Assembly: GCF_017809215.1 (NCBI RefSeq)
Contig: NZ_CP065424.1
Coordinates: 4,373,509 to 4,437,508 of the forward strand
DNA from: Heyndrickxia oleronia
GTDB taxonomy: Bacteria > Bacillota > Bacilli > Bacillales > Bacillaceae_C
DNA length: 64,000 bases
Reading direction: 5' to 3'
The notes beneath the pieces were generated by a model. The model was not told where the DNA came from, made no database searches, and saw only the letters and a program-made list of their open reading frames with translations. Positions 1 to 7,710 of this stretch are shown piece after piece; within the stretch, counting starts at the first letter, position 1; each line of letters starts with the position of its first letter. The position numbers and the translations under genes are program-made.

Positions 1-1703
1 TCAAATAATTTGAATCGAGCATATTTGAACTTAGAATTGATTTTTTCCTCAAGTAAATTTACCTTGGTACGAATAAATTCTTCTGTAAGGAAATTCTCCT
101 TTTCCAATTTTTCATATTCAGCAGCTAGCTTTCTTTCTTGCTGGGTAAGTTCCTCGATCCGTTTTTGGGATTGATCAACAATCGAGAACTTATTTAAATC
201 CTGCTGATACTGATCACGTTCTGATTTAAGCTTTGCTATTTCCTCTTGAATCGATAAAATGGATTCTTGCGCAAAGCTACGTAAATCATTTATTTCGCTT
301 TCAAGGTTCGATTTTTCTTGAAGCTTAGCAACGTATTGATCATTTTCTGTGATATCGATAATGTTGCTTTCCAATGCCTTAAGCTGTTTGTCTAGTTTGG
401 AAAGAATTTCGTTCTTTTCAGAAATTTGATCAGTAATCTTTTCATATTCTTTGGATAAATTCTCATTATCCGTAAGGAATTTTTGCTTTTGTTCATTACC
501 TCGTTTGCCTTTTTCGTTAATATCCTCTAGCTTTTTAGCCTTAGATAAATTAAATTGAGATAATGCTGTATCCCTTGCTGCTGAGACTTGCTCTTCAGGT
601 AAAGATTGTCCACATGTTGGGCACTCACAAGCATCTGTATGAACAAACTCTTGACTATTTATCTCATGCCAATCTTGACGGAGTTGAACTAAACTCTCTT
701 CAATCCGCTTGATATTGTCATCGTTATACCGCTTCTGATTTTTCAAGTTTTCAAGTTTGGAATTTAAAATAGAAACATTAGATTGTTCTTCTTGAATCCT
801 AGCTTTTAATTTATAAACCTCATCCTTGGATCCTGATTCATGCTCTTGTTTGATTCGTAATAGTTCTATTTCAATTTCTTGAATAGCTTTCTGCTTTTGA
901 GTGATTGCATTACCGTTTCGGATATTACTTATTTGATCCGTCTTTTCATCAATCTCTTTATTAATTTGGTTTATAGCGCCTTCTAGCATTTGCTTGTTTA
1001 ATCCACTCAAATCCGGCAATCCAATATTTATTTCATCAATTCGAACCGGTATTTTTTCTAATTGCTTATTGATTTCTTTTTGTTTAGCAACAATCATTGC
1101 TATATGACCTTCGATGCTACGACCTTCAAGTATAGCTGGCAGTTCAGCAAGTGATTTTTGAGATGCAATTACTTCTTCATCTGTCACATCACCTGCGACT
1201 TGAAGCAATGTTTTACGACAATCCTGCCATTTAAGTTGTTCATTAAAATAAGTTGGGCTTGTGAGAAGCTTGAATATTTCTTCATCGATGATGGATGCAA
1301 CCTTATCAACATACTCTTTCTTCTTACTTGGTACACCATCGATAAAATAGTCTGTAGTATGTCCAGTAAATTCTGATTGTGCAGAACCACGCTTCTTGGT
1401 CCATTTTTCTGTATAAACCTTTTTTAACGTCAAAGGTCTACCATCGATTGATAACTTCGCTTCAACCTCATGATCTAATCCATGAAGCTTATTTCCTTTG
1501 GAATCAAGCGTTTTGATTGCAAATTCTTTTTTGTTCCGGCTGTCTTTATCAAATAACACCCATACAAAAGCATCGAACAACGTAGTTTTTCCAGTGGCGT
1601 TATCACCGAAAGCTTTTACATTTTCACCATTTGCCTGCAGGGTAAAGCTTTTTACCCCTTTAAAATTCTTAAGATTCAATTCGAGAAGTTTTAATGTTTT
1701 CAT
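1..1703 (-). CDS. SbcC/Rad50-like AAA ATPase of the prophage (partial, runs off the left edge)
   Basis: Reading leftward from an ATG at 1701-1703 preceded by GGAGGG, the frame is open to the window edge (567 codons). The N-terminus has a Walker A loop (GDNATGKTT, about residues 33-41). A long charged coiled coil follows, broken near residue 357 by a CECPTCG zinc-hook motif. That layout (ATPase head, coil, CxxC hook, coil) is the SbcC/Rad50 family, which acts in DNA end processing; phage versions are usually assigned to phage recombination or replication. The C-terminal ATPase half (signature, Walker B) is beyond the edge, so activity cannot be judged. It is the last gene seen of the leftward early arm. 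The assignment to the SMC/SbcC superfamily is firm; the exact role is inferred. Confidence 0.85.
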   Translation of the reverse strand, partial: MKTLKLLELNLKNFKGVKSFTLQANGENVKAFGDNATGKTTLFDAFVWVLFDKDSRNKKEFAIKTLDSKGNKLHGLDHEVEAKLSIDGRPLTLKKVYTEKWTKKRGSAQSEFTGHTTDYFIDGVPSKKKEYVDKVASIIDEEIFKLLTSPTYFNEQLKWQDCRKTLLQVAGDVTDEEVIASQKSLAELPAILEGRSIEGHIAMIVAKQKEINKQLEKIPVRIDEINIGLPDLSGLNKQMLEGAINQINKEIDEKTDQISNIRNGNAITQKQKAIQEIEIELLRIKQEHESGSKDEVYKLKARIQEEQSNVSILNSKLENLKNQKRYNDDNIKRIEESLVQLRQDWHEINSQEFVHTDACECPTCGQSLPEEQVSAARDTALSQFNLSKAKKLEDINEKGKRGNEQKQKFLTDNENLSKEYEKITDQISEKNEILSKLDKQLKALESNIIDITENDQYVAKLQEKSNLESEINDLRSFAQESILSIQEEIAKLKSERDQYQQDLNKFSIVDQSQKRIEELTQQERKLAAEYEKLEKENFLTEEFIRTKVNLLEEKINSKFKYARFKLF

Positions 1704-1781
1704 AAATTTCCCTCCACTTGATGCCAACTATAAAATCGTTTATAATCGGCTTATAATATGATATTTAGAATTTTTGACACG

Positions 1782-1964
1782 TTAGCCGACGTGTCTTTTA
1801 TTTTGCTTTGCTAAATCAAATTCAAGTGACAAATAAATTTCAGCCACATCTATATATGCTCTGGACCCATCTAGTGTTAGGTGATACTTTTTCAACCATT
1901 CGTATAGTGGTCTTGCTTCTGGAGACATTGGTTCATAGATTGGGCCGTTTTTTGTTTCAATCAT
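1782..1964 (-). CDS. Small prophage protein, unknown function (60 aa)
   Basis: A 60-residue ORF starting at the ATG at 1962-1964, which has a strong GGAGGTGAGGA ribosome binding site inside the end of the upstream gene and overlaps it by 8 bases, suggesting translational coupling. A longer in-frame start at 2090 is possible but would read through the upstream gene in another frame and lacks a good ribosome binding site. The protein is hydrophilic, with a Pro-Glu-Ala-rich middle and no motif I recognise. It sits in the leftward early arm just upstream of the SbcC-like gene. Real gene likely; function unknown. Confidence 0.6.
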   Translation of the reverse strand: MIETKNGPIYEPMSPEARPLYEWLKKYHLTLDGSRAYIDVAEIYLSLEFDLAKQNKRHVG

Positions 1965-2106
1965 CTTCCTCACCTCCCTCGGGATCTTTAGCCTCGTGAC
2001 TAAATTCCATATCGGTTGTTCCGCAGAATGGACAAAATGTAGGTTCCTGTCCGTCCTTAACTGCAAAATCATGGTTTTGCCAACAGACATAAACGTCTAA
2101 TACCAA
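1957..2106 (-). CDS. Small zinc-ribbon-like prophage protein (49 aa, TTG start)
   Basis: A short ORF that starts at a TTG (2104-2106) six bases after a strong AAAGGAGG site. It encodes 49 residues with a CPFCG knuckle (Cys25 and Cys28). An earlier Cys8 and His12 may complete one zinc site, and the tail is acidic (EGGEEDD). Such mini zinc-ribbon proteins are common between phage replication genes. The stop overlaps the next start (ATG at 1962-1964). The ribosome binding site and coherent composition support it; the precise role is unknown. Confidence 0.6.
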   Translation of the reverse strand: MVLDVYVCWQNHDFAVKDGQEPTFCPFCGTTDMEFSHEAKDPEGGEEDD

Positions 2107-2147
2107 CTTAATCCTCCTTTTAATATGTAGTGATGGTTAGTATCCAT

Positions 2148-2210
2148 CCTCATGACCAGGAACCGGCTTTCAACTAAGGGGGTGGGGTTGTCCAGTTCCT
2201 AGCCATGAGG
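2148..2210. repeat. Imperfect inverted repeat in phage intergenic region
   Basis: Two 16-base arms (2148-2163 and 2195-2210) are inverted copies with 14 of 16 matches. They enclose a 31-base loop with a C/A-rich strand (runs of G on the plus strand). It lies in the gap between two small early genes, on the transcript of the leftward arm. It could be an mRNA structure, a processing site or a protein binding site. No T-run follows, so it is not an obvious terminator. Confidence 0.45.
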
Positions 2211-2308
2211 ACAGGCACTAAGTGCCCATCTTGCTTGATTTTGTATAGAGTGATATAATCCATTTATCCAAGATTCGTTGATTCTGATGCAGTAAGTTAA
2301 GTACCCGC

Positions 2309-2461
2309 TTAGCTTGCTGCTTTTTCATTTATTTTGAATAAAGTAGATTTAACGACTAATTCCTGTTGCATTAAAAGTTTCTTATTTTCCTTCATTTCCT
2401 TACAGATAGCTTTAACCTCACTAGCCTTCATTAATTTGCTTGTAGAAAACATAAATTTCAT
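2309..2461 (-). CDS. Small basic prophage protein (50 aa)
   Basis: A 50-residue ORF starting at ATG 2459-2461, seven bases after an AGGAGG site. The product is lysine-rich and probably helical, with no recognised domain. It lies in the leftward early operon downstream of the 175-aa HTH-like protein and upstream of a 200-base non-coding gap. Likely a genuine small phage protein because of the strong ribosome binding site; function unknown. Confidence 0.55.
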   Translation of the reverse strand: MKFMFSTSKLMKASEVKAICKEMKENKKLLMQQELVVKSTLFKINEKAAS

Positions 2462-2503
2462 TTTTTACTTCCTCCTATCTAATAATGTTTAATTGGTTAG
2501 TGT

Positions 2504-3031
2504 TTATTGAATCCATCCACGAGCTTTCCAAACTGGCTGCCTTTTCTTCATTTGGTCCTTTAGTGGAATGCTATATTCAGTTGCTAGAATTGCTCTTAAA
2601 TTAGTGAGTGCCATAATCGCATCTGATACTTCATCAATGGCTTGAGCAACCCTTTCTTTTTCTTCCCTACTCGTTTCAGATGGTGGTTTCACAAAGCTAA
2701 CATCATGTAAAATTTGTATTGCTTCTTGCATCTCATTAACTGCAAACTCTTCAAATGCTAAACGATGATGTTCAATGGCTTTTCCTTTTAAAACAGGTGA
2801 TGTATATCCTCCACTAAATTCATAGATAAGCTCCATTGCATAGGTAGGGTCGTTATAAACCTGTAATGACTGTTTAGCGATATCCTTTTGCATCTTTCTT
2901 CTATCATTTTTCATATGACTTACCAGCTGAGGTGAAACGTTCAGATCTAAAGCTAACTGAACTCCCTCAATTTCTTCCTCTTGCAGGAGTGTTTGAATGG
3001 CCCCTCCTGCATATGCTGAATCCTTTATCAT
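2504..3031 (-). CDS. Prophage helix-turn-helix-like protein (175 aa)
   Basis: The N-terminal 60 residues read like an XRE-type helix-turn-helix (a GVQLALDLNVSPQLVSHMK core, in which the second helix would contact DNA). The remaining 115 residues are mostly helical with no recognised domain. The start ATG at 3031 follows GGGGAGAG. Proteins of this layout occur in early regions of Bacillus temperate phages, next to small excisionase-like and antirepressor genes as here. A DNA-binding or regulatory role is inferred from the N-terminus only. Confidence 0.6.
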   Translation of the reverse strand: MIKDSAYAGGAIQTLLQEEEIEGVQLALDLNVSPQLVSHMKNDRRKMQKDIAKQSLQVYNDPTYAMELIYEFSGGYTSPVLKGKAIEHHRLAFEEFAVNEMQEAIQILHDVSFVKPPSETSREEKERVAQAIDEVSDAIMALTNLRAILATEYSIPLKDQMKKRQPVWKARGWIQ

Positions 3032-3094
3032 TGTTCTCTCCCCTTTGTATTGATTGGTATATTTTTCTATACATGAAGTTCTAGTAATCTATGA

Positions 3095-3397
3095 TTAGAT
3101 AACTTTTTCGAAGTATTTGGAGTTACTTTCCAACCATCTAGTATTTAGATCAATCCATTCGATAAGACGATGCGTTGGTATAAGTACCCCTGCTTCACGA
3201 AAAACAGGGAAATCAGGTCTATTTAAAAGTTCAGATGCTTTGGTTTGACTTATTCTTAAAAATTCCATCAATTCCTTACGGGTCAACATTGGAGGAAGTT
3301 GATTTTTACGAACAACATCACCCATAGCTTTTTCGATTTCTTGTCTTAAAACTTCACGGAACTTTTCGTCAGCGAAATCTAGGTTTACTTGAATCAT
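3095..3397 (-). CDS. Excisionase/MerR-type small DNA-binding protein
   Basis: A 100-residue protein with a C-terminal half containing a winged helix-turn-helix pattern (LTRKELMEFLRISQTKASELL followed by a GVLIPTHRLIEWI wing), typical of helix_turn_helix_17/excisionase-like families in Firmicute phages. The first 35 residues form an acidic/basic helix. The ATG at 3397 follows an AAAGGACGG-like site. In this position it could be an excision or early regulatory factor; these roles are inferred from fold and place. Confidence 0.65.
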   Translation of the reverse strand: MIQVNLDFADEKFREVLRQEIEKAMGDVVRKNQLPPMLTRKELMEFLRISQTKASELLNRPDFPVFREAGVLIPTHRLIEWIDLNTRWLESNSKYFEKVI

Positions 3398-3413
3398 TGT
3401 TTTTCACCGTCCT

Positions 3414-3569
3414 TTATGGATTTGTGCTTTCAAGAATCTTAAGAACTTCTTTAATGTCAGATAATATTTCTTGATTGTCCCGATAATCATCATTTTGGAT
3501 ATTCACTGCTATTCCATAGAGTTTGTATTTTAGCTCGGCCCAGATGAATTTTTCTGTTAGATCATTCAT
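3414..3569 (-). CDS. Small prophage protein, unknown (51 aa)
   Basis: A 51-residue ORF from ATG 3567-3569 with an AAAGGGGG ribosome binding site at good spacing. It fills the gap between the antirepressor and the excisionase-like gene. The product is acidic and probably helical, without recognised motifs. Coding support comes from the site, the fit in the operon and the absence of any competing frame. Confidence 0.5.
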   Translation of the reverse strand: MNDLTEKFIWAELKYKLYGIAVNIQNDDYRDNQEILSDIKEVLKILESTNP

Positions 3570-3589
3570 GGTGAAGGCCCCCTTTGAAA

Positions 3590-4288
3590 TTAAGAAACTC
3601 GTTTAGGAATCCAGTTTTCTACATATCGAATAGCTGATTGAAGTTCCTTACGTTTTACATCTTTATAGGAAGCAACACCGAAGCGATCTTTGATTTCACG
3701 ATAAATTTCCTTGAATAGCTTTGGTCTTTCTTTAGGATCATCACAGAGTTCATAAATTTTTGAAGCAATGCCTTTTTGTAATCGTCGTTGCTCGCCATGA
3801 TCTAAGGTGATTTGTTCTTCCACTTTGTTATCTATTTGAGTAACTAATTTACGGATTTCATGCTGTTCTTCCTTTATCGCTTGAGTATCTTCAACGAGGT
3901 CAGCAGTCGTTCTCAAAACAGTGACCAACGCTTGATCTTTAGAAAGTGGAACAACTTTGTTAGTTGAGTATTGACCAGTTTTTCTTATAGAAGGAAGAAC
4001 TTCTTGCTTAACCCACTTTTTAAAGATTTTTGCTTCTGATTTTCTGCTTGAAAAAATTAATTCATAAAGGCCAGATTCATTGATAAGGTTCATTTCCTTA
4101 TTGCCAAACTGGGTAGGTATTACCGACATAGCTTTTTCATCTTCATCCAATCGATTTACAGCATCACGACTATTAGAAATTTCTAAAATGACACAGACAT
4201 CTTTTGCGACAAACCATGGTTCATCGTTTTTGAAAATCATTCGAAGATCTCGACCTTTAAAATTGAAAATGTGTTGTAGCTCTTTCAT
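3590..4288 (-). CDS. Phage antirepressor, BRO-N plus ORF6C domains
   Basis: Residues 1-105 match the BRO-N fold (PWFVAKDVC near 25, KAMSVIP near 52, the ESGLYELIFSSRK signature near 70, and VLPSIRKTGQY near 97). Residues 120-232 match the ORF6C domain that accompanies it in Firmicute phages, ending in a basic helix-rich region. Antirepressors of this family counter the CI-type repressor and help switch to lytic growth. The gene directly follows the Cro-like gene (stop and start adjoin), as in many Bacillus and lactic phages. Family assignment is strong; the mechanism here is by analogy. Confidence 0.88.
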   Translation of the reverse strand: MKELQHIFNFKGRDLRMIFKNDEPWFVAKDVCVILEISNSRDAVNRLDEDEKAMSVIPTQFGNKEMNLINESGLYELIFSSRKSEAKIFKKWVKQEVLPSIRKTGQYSTNKVVPLSKDQALVTVLRTTADLVEDTQAIKEEQHEIRKLVTQIDNKVEEQITLDHGEQRRLQKGIASKIYELCDDPKERPKLFKEIYREIKDRFGVASYKDVKRKELQSAIRYVENWIPKRVS

Positions 4289-4528
4289 TTAGCAAACCTC
4301 CTTGGTTTCATCTGAATTAAACTTTACGTTGAAATTATGTTCAAAAAAAATCGAAGCTGGTACTCCTAATGTTTCAGATATTATCTCAAGTTCTTTTATA
4401 GTGATAGGTCTTTTACCAGTTTCTTTCATACTATATGACTGTACTGTAAGGTTTAACTGGTTTGCGATTTCTAATTGACCAATATTTTTAGCTTTTCGAA
4501 TAACTTTAATTTTCTCGTTTAATTCCAT
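4289..4528 (-). CDS. Cro-like XRE regulator (first gene of early arm)
   Basis: A 79-residue XRE helix-turn-helix protein (helices around QLEIANQLNLTVQSYSMKE, followed by a conserved RPITIKELEIISETL stretch). The ATG at 4528 follows GGTGGTGAG. It is transcribed leftward from the operator region shared with the rightward repressor, the position of a Cro-type early regulator. It adjoins the antirepressor gene. High confidence for a DNA-binding switch protein. Confidence 0.85.
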   Translation of the reverse strand: MELNEKIKVIRKAKNIGQLEIANQLNLTVQSYSMKETGKRPITIKELEIISETLGVPASIFFEHNFNVKFNSDETKEVC

Positions 4529-4547
4529 CTACTCACCACCCTTTTTC

Positions 4548-4658
4548 AACGTAATGTTTAATTTCTATATTTTTATTATATCAACGTTTTGTTTAATGTC
4601 AATCGATTTTTGTATAAAAATTAACTTTTTGTTTAAATGATTTAACGCTATGTTTAAT
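4548..4658. promoter_or_regulatory. Four operator-like repeats between the divergent cro-like and repressor genes
   Basis: Four near-identical 15-mers of the form AAC-G/T-nnn-TGTTTAAT lie at 4548, 4583, 4623 and 4644 (spacing 35, 40 and 21 bases), all in the same orientation. Each carries a weak dyad (TTAAC ... GTTTAA). They fill the 170-base divergent intergenic space, which also holds both promoters, as expected for operators shared by a CI-like repressor and a Cro-like protein. Confidence 0.65.
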
Positions 4659-4702
4659 TGTTGTAGAATTAATATAAATATTTATAGAAATTGGTGAATT
4701 CC

Positions 4703-5056
4703 ATGAGTTTAGGAAGTAGATTAAAAAAAGAAAGAGAAAAACGAAATTGGTCTCAAATTACTGTTGCTAAAAAGATTGGTATCACAAATGCTGTTTTATC
4801 AAACTATGAAAGAGATGTAAGAGATCCAGATACTGAGACTTTAAGAAAATTCGCCGAACTATATGAAGTTTCTAGTGACTATTTACTAGGAAGAAAAGAA
4901 GACCCTACATATACTAATAAAGATGAAGAGTTTGAAGCTTTCATTAATGATCCTGATCTTCAACGCTGGTACAAAGAACTACCTAGTTCGAAAGAAGAGG
5001 ATCTCCGTAAATTACGCAAAATGTGGGAGATTATTAAAAGCGAAGAAAACGATTAA
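4703..5056 (+). CDS. XRE-family phage repressor (CI-like)
   Basis: A 117-residue protein whose first 65 residues are a textbook HTH_3 domain (GSRLKKEREKRNWSQITVAKKIGITNAVL in part, then a YERDVRDPDTETLRKFA helix). An acidic C-terminal tail of about 50 residues follows, with no self-cleavage peptidase. I chose the ATG at 4703 because GGTG lies just upstream; a TTG at 4691 would add four residues. Repressors without a protease domain are often removed by a companion ImmA-type peptidase, and one follows 107 bases downstream. It diverges from the Cro-like gene across the operator repeats. Confidence 0.85.
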   Translation: MSLGSRLKKEREKRNWSQITVAKKIGITNAVLSNYERDVRDPDTETLRKFAELYEVSSDYLLGRKEDPTYTNKDEEFEAFINDPDLQRWYKELPSSKEEDLRKLRKMWEIIKSEEND

Positions 5057-5097
5057 TTAAAGGTACTAATATTACTTCCATGACAATACAAATTTTT

Positions 5098-5120
5098 AAG
5101 TCCTTACTGGACTTTTCTTT
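5098..5120 (+). terminator. Weak hairpin-T terminator after the repressor gene
   Basis: A six-base stem (AAGTCC / GGACTT) with a five-base loop is followed by TTCTTT. It lies between the repressor and the metallopeptidase gene, so some transcripts may stop here and the downstream genes may use their own promoter. Confidence 0.4.
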
Positions 5121-5132
5121 ATAACTAAATGC

Positions 5133-5146
5133 CGAACATACATTCT
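5133..5146. promoter_or_regulatory. LexA-like (SOS) box upstream of immA-type gene
   Basis: The 14-mer CGAACATACATTCT matches the Bacillus LexA consensus CGAACRNRYGTTYC at 12 positions. It lies 18 bases upstream of the GTG start at 5164, overlapping the likely promoter/ribosome binding region. A closer match lies upstream of the integrase at 8354. Confidence 0.45.
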
Positions 5147-5163
5147 TAAAAGGAGTCATCATA

Positions 5164-5775
5164 GTGCTGTATACATATACTCAACTTGAAGATTACATAA
5201 AAAAATTGTATGCCTACTTAGATATTAATGAGCCAAATAATATTGATATAAACGATATAGCTTGTAAATTAGATATAAGATTAAAGTTCTGGGATGAAAA
5301 AAGTGAAGCTAATTTTATTTGCGGAAAGTTTTATATTTGGTTAAATAAATTTCTTTCTAAACAAGAATCATGGGAAGAATTCGGACATGAATTATGTCAT
5401 GTATTGACCCATGAAGGACACCAATCATATATGAAAAAACAATTTTTACAATATCAAGAAATTAAAGCAGAAAACTTTTCACTGCATTTCTGCGTTCCTA
5501 CCTTCATGCTATTAAAATATGAAATTGCAAATTACTACAATTTAAAAGAAGGTATTTCGTTTATAACAGAGTTATTTAATGTAACTGAGGATTTTGCTAG
5601 AAAGCGATTAATTCACTTTCAAAATCAAATCCAACAAGCAAAATCAGATGAGCAACATAGAAAATATATGGAATCTTTATACCGTAAAGCTCCGCCATAT
5701 TCCGATGAGACCAATTCAATTTTACATAAATTAAATATCTTGTTAGAGAAGAAAAAGAAAGGGGTTTCACTGTAA
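5164..5775 (+). CDS. ImmA/IrrE-type metallopeptidase
   Basis: A 203-residue protein with the zinc-peptidase motif HELCH (His75, Glu76, His79) and a downstream KAENFSLHF segment that supplies the third metal-site Glu, the hallmark of ImmA/IrrE (DUF955). Family members such as ICEBs1 ImmA cut their cognate XRE repressor on DNA damage. The GTG start follows AAAGGAG. The upstream XRE repressor is the natural partner. The stop overlaps the next start (TAATG). Family is certain; repressor cleavage here is inferred from the pairing. Confidence 0.88.
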   Translation: MLYTYTQLEDYIKKLYAYLDINEPNNIDINDIACKLDIRLKFWDEKSEANFICGKFYIWLNKFLSKQESWEEFGHELCHVLTHEGHQSYMKKQFLQYQEIKAENFSLHFCVPTFMLLKYEIANYYNLKEGISFITELFNVTEDFARKRLIHFQNQIQQAKSDEQHRKYMESLYRKAPPYSDETNSILHKLNILLEKKKKGVSL

Positions 5776-6158
5776 TGCCACAACAAAGAGTTTATCATGA
5801 ATATGTTAATGAAAAATTAATACCCTACTGGTACGTGTTAACTTTTAAATCATTTGAAATCAATTGGGACAAGCCTATACATTACTTTGATGTTATTAAA
5901 CCATTTGAGTATTTTGAACGTGATCAGTTCGATGAATCAATTATTACTTTTTCGTTATACAAAACAGATTTTTTATTAAATGCAGACTTCCCCAATAAAC
6001 TCGGAATAAATCTTAAATCAATAAAAAAGAGATTAACTGTTGAGGGTATCGACCCTCAAATTGTTCACCAATTTATAGTTCCTATTCCAGATGTAGATGA
6101 AGTACTGAATTTAATTCCAAATAAAAGGAAAATAAACTTTAATGTCGAAATATTATAA
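5775..6158 (+). CDS. Unknown prophage accessory protein (127 aa)
   Basis: The ATG overlaps the stop of the peptidase gene by one base (TAATG), so it is probably coupled to it. The product is soluble, rich in aromatic residues, with no signal, membrane segment or motif I recognise. It ends at 6158, about 115 bases before the next likely start. Its place between the repressor/ImmA pair and the integrase is a usual site for lysogenic-conversion and phage-exclusion genes, but nothing in the protein itself shows a function. Confidence 0.6.
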   Translation: MPQQRVYHEYVNEKLIPYWYVLTFKSFEINWDKPIHYFDVIKPFEYFERDQFDESIITFSLYKTDFLLNADFPNKLGINLKSIKKRLTVEGIDPQIVHQFIVPIPDVDEVLNLIPNKRKINFNVEIL

Positions 6159-6274
6159 TTAATGTAGAATTCTAATTATATCTACTGGATCTCACTTTTC
6201 GTCATAAAATTATGCAATCTTGGCGGAAGGTGATATTGATAAATCAGTATCAAACTAGAAAGGTGGAAATTAGA

Positions 6275-7072
6275 TTGACTGTTTTTAATATTTACAAATT
6301 AAATGATAATGACCAATTAGATTTATTTTTTTCTAAACACGACGGGAGTATTGATTTACAAAAAGTAATGGAGAAGATGGAAGAGTTTACATCACCTAAC
6401 GAAAATGGAGTTATTAATGGCGAGGGATTTTTAAAGATAAGAATGGAAAAAATATTAGACCATTCCTTAATTGAATCATTTGCTACGGGTAGAGGTTCAT
6501 TAGGTTATTACAACCAAGCTTACTTTTCAGATAGCGATGAAAATGTCACTTCTCAAAGAAGAGAATATTCATTTTTTAGTAAGGCTCGTATTTTTTTAAC
6601 AGAAGATAATTTATTGATAATTTTTTGTGATGATACCGCGGAAGAAAAAATAAAAAGTAATGTGAAAAATTTAGTAGAATCACTTGGTTTTGATGTTTCA
6701 AATTTGCGATTATCTGATAAACTAATGAGGAAAGTAAGAAGTAAATATAAGTGGAATGAAGTAAGACTAGAAAAGGTAGATAATGAGAAGGATAGTACAA
6801 AAAAAGTTTATTATGAAATCGATACTGCAGACAGCGATAACGAATCATTAATCGACCAAATCTACAAAGATCAAGGAAAGATGGTACAAATCTCTTTTGA
6901 GATGCCAAGTTTCGAAGAGACGGATGGTCCAAATTTAAAAACAGTGAAGCTATATAAGAATGACAACAGAATTGTATTAAATTCAAGTGAGTTTTCAGGC
7001 TTTGACAATCAAAAAAACTTTGTAATATTCTTGTCATACAAATTAATTGAATTAGAAAATGAAGAAGATTAA
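6275..7072 (+). CDS. Unknown prophage accessory protein (265 aa)
   Basis: The frame is open from 6212, but the best start is the TTG at 6275, eight bases after AGAAAGGTGG, giving 265 residues. The protein is soluble and charged, with a mixed alpha/beta look and a polar acidic middle (about residues 170-200). I recognise no domain. It is followed after 20 bases by another unknown gene with its own strong ribosome binding site, so 6275-8290 reads as a three-gene set expressed with the lysogeny arm. A defence or exclusion role is only a hypothesis. Confidence 0.65.
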   Translation: MTVFNIYKLNDNDQLDLFFSKHDGSIDLQKVMEKMEEFTSPNENGVINGEGFLKIRMEKILDHSLIESFATGRGSLGYYNQAYFSDSDENVTSQRREYSFFSKARIFLTEDNLLIIFCDDTAEEKIKSNVKNLVESLGFDVSNLRLSDKLMRKVRSKYKWNEVRLEKVDNEKDSTKKVYYEIDTADSDNESLIDQIYKDQGKMVQISFEMPSFEETDGPNLKTVKLYKNDNRIVLNSSEFSGFDNQKNFVIFLSYKLIELENEED

Positions 7073-7092
7073 AAACGAAAGGGGTGAAATAA

Positions 7093-7710
7093 ATGAATTT
7101 TGCCTTATTCAAATTTGATAATAAAAATTTCCACTTTCAAAACAGTGAAAAGAAGAAAACATGGAAATTGTTTTCTAAAAAGGATGACGATGTATCGTTG
7201 TTTAACTCGACAAAAATTTCACCTAAAACATATCATATAGTTTTTCATATTTCTGACGAGTACATTGGTGGTACCAAAAAAGGTGGTGAAGAATTAAAAT
7301 TACCATTTTCACAATATGTTAATTCTTTCTTAACCAACAATATATTATTTGTGGAAAATATCCAAACAAATTATGTAGAATTAATTAAAAAATTTATTAT
7401 TGATGAATATGGAGAAACACCACGACAAATTATTTTTGAAAATAATAATTTTGTAGAAATTATTCAAAGAACAAATGGATTTGTAAAAAAACTGGAGTAT
7501 ATAGATGAAAATGATAATGACATTGAAATGGAAAGTCTCGAAATAAGCGAGTTAGATAAATTAGAGAATAACTGGACAATTGACTATGTGAATTTTTTAT
7601 CAAACAGTACATTTTTATCATTAAAAAAACAGGGGAAGTTATCTATTAATTCTAATGATGAAGAAAAACTCCTTAATATAATTGAGGTAATATCTAGTGC
7701 AATTTATTAA
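7093..7710 (+). CDS. Unknown prophage accessory protein (205 aa)
   Basis: The ATG follows AAAGGGGTG at good spacing. The product is soluble, lysine- and asparagine-rich, with an N-terminal beta-rich part and a C-terminal helical part. No family recognised. It overlaps the next gene by 14 bases, so the two are very probably translated together. The very low GC matches the neighbouring accessory genes. Confidence 0.65.
   Translation: MNFALFKFDNKNFHFQNSEKKKTWKLFSKKDDDVSLFNSTKISPKTYHIVFHISDEYIGGTKKGGEELKLPFSQYVNSFLTNNILFVENIQTNYVELIKKFIIDEYGETPRQIIFENNNFVEIIQRTNGFVKKLEYIDENDNDIEMESLEISELDKLENNWTIDYVNFLSNSTFLSLKKQGKLSINSNDEEKLLNIIEVISSAIY

Noticed and set aside
1782..2090. Single 102-codon gene on the minus strand
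   Set aside because: The strong ribosome binding sites and the CPFCG motif in another frame show that this span holds two smaller overlapping genes (1957-2106 and 1782-1964).
6576..7112. Minus-strand 178-codon ORF
   Set aside because: It lies antisense to the 265-residue accessory gene, has no ribosome binding site and reflects AT-rich sequence.
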